A stretch of 64,000 nt of DNA from Antennarius striatus (taxonomy: Eukaryota > Chordata > Actinopteri > Lophiiformes > Antennariidae), in the NCBI RefSeq assembly GCF_040054535.1, contig NC_090791.1, forward strand, positions 15,126,327 to 15,190,326, in the 5' to 3' direction. Shown in pieces: positions 61,395 to 64,000 of the stretch. The notes beneath the pieces are model-generated. The model was given only the letters and a program-made list of their open reading frames with translations, did no database searches and was not told where the DNA came from. Both the position numbers and the translations under genes were made by a program. The first letter of the stretch is position 1. Each line of letters starts with the position of its first letter.

Positions 61395-61849
61395 CCTCTT
61401 CAGGGCAGTCAGGGACAACTTGCTTAAAACACACACAAGGGCTGTTATGGTAACAAATAATCTAGAAATTACTAAAAATAGATAGCGGAACAGCAAAGTT
61501 CTACAAAATACACATCACAAGGTTGTGCGTTCAAGTCTTTTACACGCATACGTTTGTCTTTCAGTCTCATGCACTGAAATCTGCCCCCATAGGGCCTTAC
61601 AGATAAACACTCACCACTGTATCGGTCTGTGACTAACCTCATTCTTGATGACTCACTTTCTTAGAGGAGGGACACAGATTGTGCCTCACATGATGGCTGT
61701 CTTGCCTCCCCTCCAGATACACAAATGCGATACACAGAATCTCTTTAACTGACCATTATGATTGATGAATAATGAAGAAGAAACGGCACTAGAGCAGCGA
61801 AAACTATCATCTCACCTTTATGGATAGAAGCAAGAGGACCCTGCAAATA

Positions 61850-62588
61850 CAGGTAGTCCACAACACACACAAATATTCGAACAAATGCTTGCTACCAAAT
61901 TTGACTAATGTTCTTTAGTTTCCCTTTCTGCCACAGGCCCCTGCCAAGCAGGTAAGCTACAAGCTATATTATGGTACTGTGGATCGTCAACAATAGCAGC
62001 TGACTCTGGCTGTTGTTGTTGGATGCTCTTAAGAAACCTGCCGACAGTTCCTTTAAGTGTCTCATTCTCCTCCTCAAGGATTAAATTACAAGGAGCAAAA
62101 ATTTACCGATAACCAATCTTAATTCAAAGTAATCAGCTGAATCACAAGTGACGCTTAACAGTAGATATTGGAACTATTTTTACAAATTTTAATATATACG
62201 GTTTTATTCTTATTTATTGTACAGTAACATTATATTATGTGCTTTTAACGGTGATTTTATGAGTTAAATATTTTTGGAGGACAAATGTAAGTAAAATGGC
62301 GTACACTTGATTTTTTTCGCCCATGTATATTTTCTGAAAACCGATGTATAATCGAGAAAGACATAACTTGAGATAATCTGTACCTGTATTAATTTGTGTT
62401 ATTTGTATGTCCTGTCATCGTTTCTGCTTAGTCTTAGGGAATAGTACTTTTGCATTTAGAGTAGAAATGGCATTTAAATGACCTCAGATGGTGATTATAG
62501 ATGGAAATTTAATAAATAACAACTTACCAAAAAATTCAACTTATGAACAACCTCTTGGAACCAATTGAGTTGGTAGGTTGACATAGGT
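61850..62588. mobile_element. Family D TIR element, second copy (uninterrupted)
   Basis: Begins CAGGTAGTCCACAACACACA and follows the same block order as 22201-23731 (TTTCTGCCACA, GCTGACTCTGGC, TTGTTGTTGGATGC, TCCTCAAGGATTA, ATTTAATAAATAACAACTTA) but lacks the roughly 600 bp present at 22321-22921. The right terminus is decayed. Confidence 0.6.
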
Positions 62589-63116
62589 GCTATGGTCGTC
62601 TGGATGCAGTGTAGTACAGCCAACTGAAACAATACTTTTATAGCTAATAGAAATGCAACATTACATTCATAAGGAGATTATCTGACAAATTAAATTATTA
62701 AACCTTAGAGAAGGACTATTATACCATTTATTATTTAATTTAAAGAAAGCAGATTTCATAATCAACATATCAGGGGTGGTTCAGCAAATCAACACTGAAG
62801 AAATATTGATAAGCTCAACATAATGTGAAGCACAAACACACCTGACAGTCTGATGTATTTTAGTTGCTGTCCTGGTAACAGCAGTCCATTAGTTTTCTTT
62901 GAACACAAACAAGACTTGCAGGAACTCTAAAAGTTATTCACAAAGTATGGCTGTGTCATCAACATTTTTAGTCAGTCACATTTCCCCTATTTCTACAGCG
63001 ATTTGAAGAGTTTCCACTTGGAAGAGTATTTTATAAGATTGCGGTTCTAGTGCCCAAAATTTTTTTTCAATAAACAGAAGGCTGAAACAAAAGAAAAGTT
63101 GTCAGCTTTTGGGTCA

Positions 63117-63535
63117 ATTGATTAATCAATCAATCAATCAATCAACTTATCTATATAGCACTTAATCATGTCAACAGACATTTTAAAGCGCTTTATCAGA
63201 TCGAAAAACCCAACAACCCTCCAGAGCAAGCATAAGCGACAGTGGTGGGGAAAAACTCCCTTGTTGAGGAAGAAACTCTGAGCAGGACCCAGACTCTGAG
63301 TGGCCATCCGCCTTGACCGGTTAGGTGGAAAAGAAATACAATGCAGATGAGGACAGGGTAAGAAAAAGACAGGAAGGGAGAATGGCAGGTAGGCCAGATA
63401 GAGTCACTGTCTTTACGGTTATGGTTAGGAGATTTGATGCAGGTGCTGAAGGGAGGAGGGAAAAGTCAAGTTGTGTTCTACGACTCTTAGGGTTGTTTCC
63501 TTCTATGCATGTTCCCTATCATGTAGTTAGTTAAT
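63117..63535. repeat. Teleost interspersed repeat with (ATCA)n end
   Basis: A short (AATC)n run precedes TATATAGCACTTAATCATG, AAAGCGCTTTATCAG, GCGACAGTGGTGGGGAAAAA and CTCCCTTGTTGAGGAAGAAA-type blocks, then CCGCCTTGACCGGTTAGGT. This word order is that of a very common teleost repeat. The tetranucleotide end suggests a LINE-type 3' tail in reverse orientation. Confidence 0.65.
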
Positions 63536-64000
63536 TCAAAGCACAATTACAGCTGCATGGGATACTGTATGATGGCACGGAGGAGAAAAAGAAAGCAGGA
63601 CCCCAATAATCCATCAATTATTTTGCCATTAATTGCCATACACTGTATTGACTATGATCTACTTCAATGGCTAATGCCAATTTCTATTTTTCTATTTACT
63701 TTATTACTTCCATTTTTTTTTTATTTCTATTTATTCTATAACGAATGAAAATCAGGTAAATTGTTGCACTGACAAGTTTTTTGAGATACGAGCCATCACT
63801 TGATGCATATTTTTGTTCAACATACAAATGAAAATCAGAGTTATGAGTCGGATTTGGGACACAGAATAAAGAAAAAACTTTTTAAAAAAGCTACTAACAA
63901 CTTTCACTTACAGTGAAAGGTGTAAACACAGATGCTGTTCTTGTTTCACTTATATCATTACTGATATAATTTGCTCACTGTAGTACTAGCAGCACTGAAA

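Larger units (their letters stand above)
59381..64000 (-). other. brd4 upstream intron or 5' flank
   Basis: No coding exon was recognised on either strand. I looked for a short minus-strand exon supplying the first residues (an ATG-TC-like start before a GT donor) and found none convincing, so the brd4 5' end probably lies beyond 64000. The region is occupied by repeats at 60646-60842, 61321-61394, 61850-62588 and 63117-63535. Confidence 0.5.

Noticed and set aside
61261-61496. Open frames on both strands encoding HTHTHT or VCVCVC repeats
   Set aside because: Produced by the (CA)n microsatellite.
61850-62588. Possible missing first exon of brd4 in the upstream region
   Set aside because: The region is a transposon copy; no ATG followed by a GT donor in the required phase was convincing anywhere from 59381 to 64000.

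Overview
The window is a stretch of vertebrate nuclear genome, almost certainly a ray-finned (teleost) fish. The genes are split by GT-AG introns, the intergenic DNA is AT-rich, there are many (CA)n tracts, and several interspersed repeats have a typical teleost look. Five genes can be read exon by exon. The species cannot be named from sequence alone. No bacterial, phage, CRISPR or viral locus was seen.

Layout: (1) 104-1454 (+), the last six coding exons of atp13a1, an ER P5A-ATPase. (2) 3565-6361 (+), dsn1, a complete 11-exon kinetochore gene. (3) 9933-35073 (+), pbx4, a nine-exon TALE homeobox gene with a 15-kb intron 2 and a roughly 3-kb 3' UTR. (4) 40485-38994 (-), lpar2, a lysophosphatidic-acid receptor-like GPCR, tail to tail with pbx4. 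(5) about 59380-47647 (-), brd4, a BET-family chromatin reader with 18 coding exons and a roughly 2.4-kb 3' UTR. From 59381 to the end I see only the brd4 upstream intron or 5' flank, filled with repeats. Atp13a1, pbx4 and lpar2 are also close neighbours on human chromosome 19p13.11 (BRD4 lies on the same arm), so this is a conserved block. Dsn1 is an added neighbour compared with human. The genes are independent housekeeping, developmental and signalling genes and do not form one pathway.

The most useful second-look items are: a possible 114-nt in-frame cassette exon in pbx4 intron 1; loss of the LPA-recognition Gln (3.29) in the lpar2 product, which has Gly112; a possible alternative lpar2 terminal exon; a GC-AG intron in dsn1; inverted repeat copies flanking brd4 exons 5-9, one of which carries a small transposon whose empty site is preserved in the other copy; nested transposons in pbx4 introns; a TTAA-flanked element; an almost perfect 21-bp hairpin; and CTCF-like motifs between lpar2 and brd4. 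All names rest on reading the translated exons against remembered family features. No search was run.
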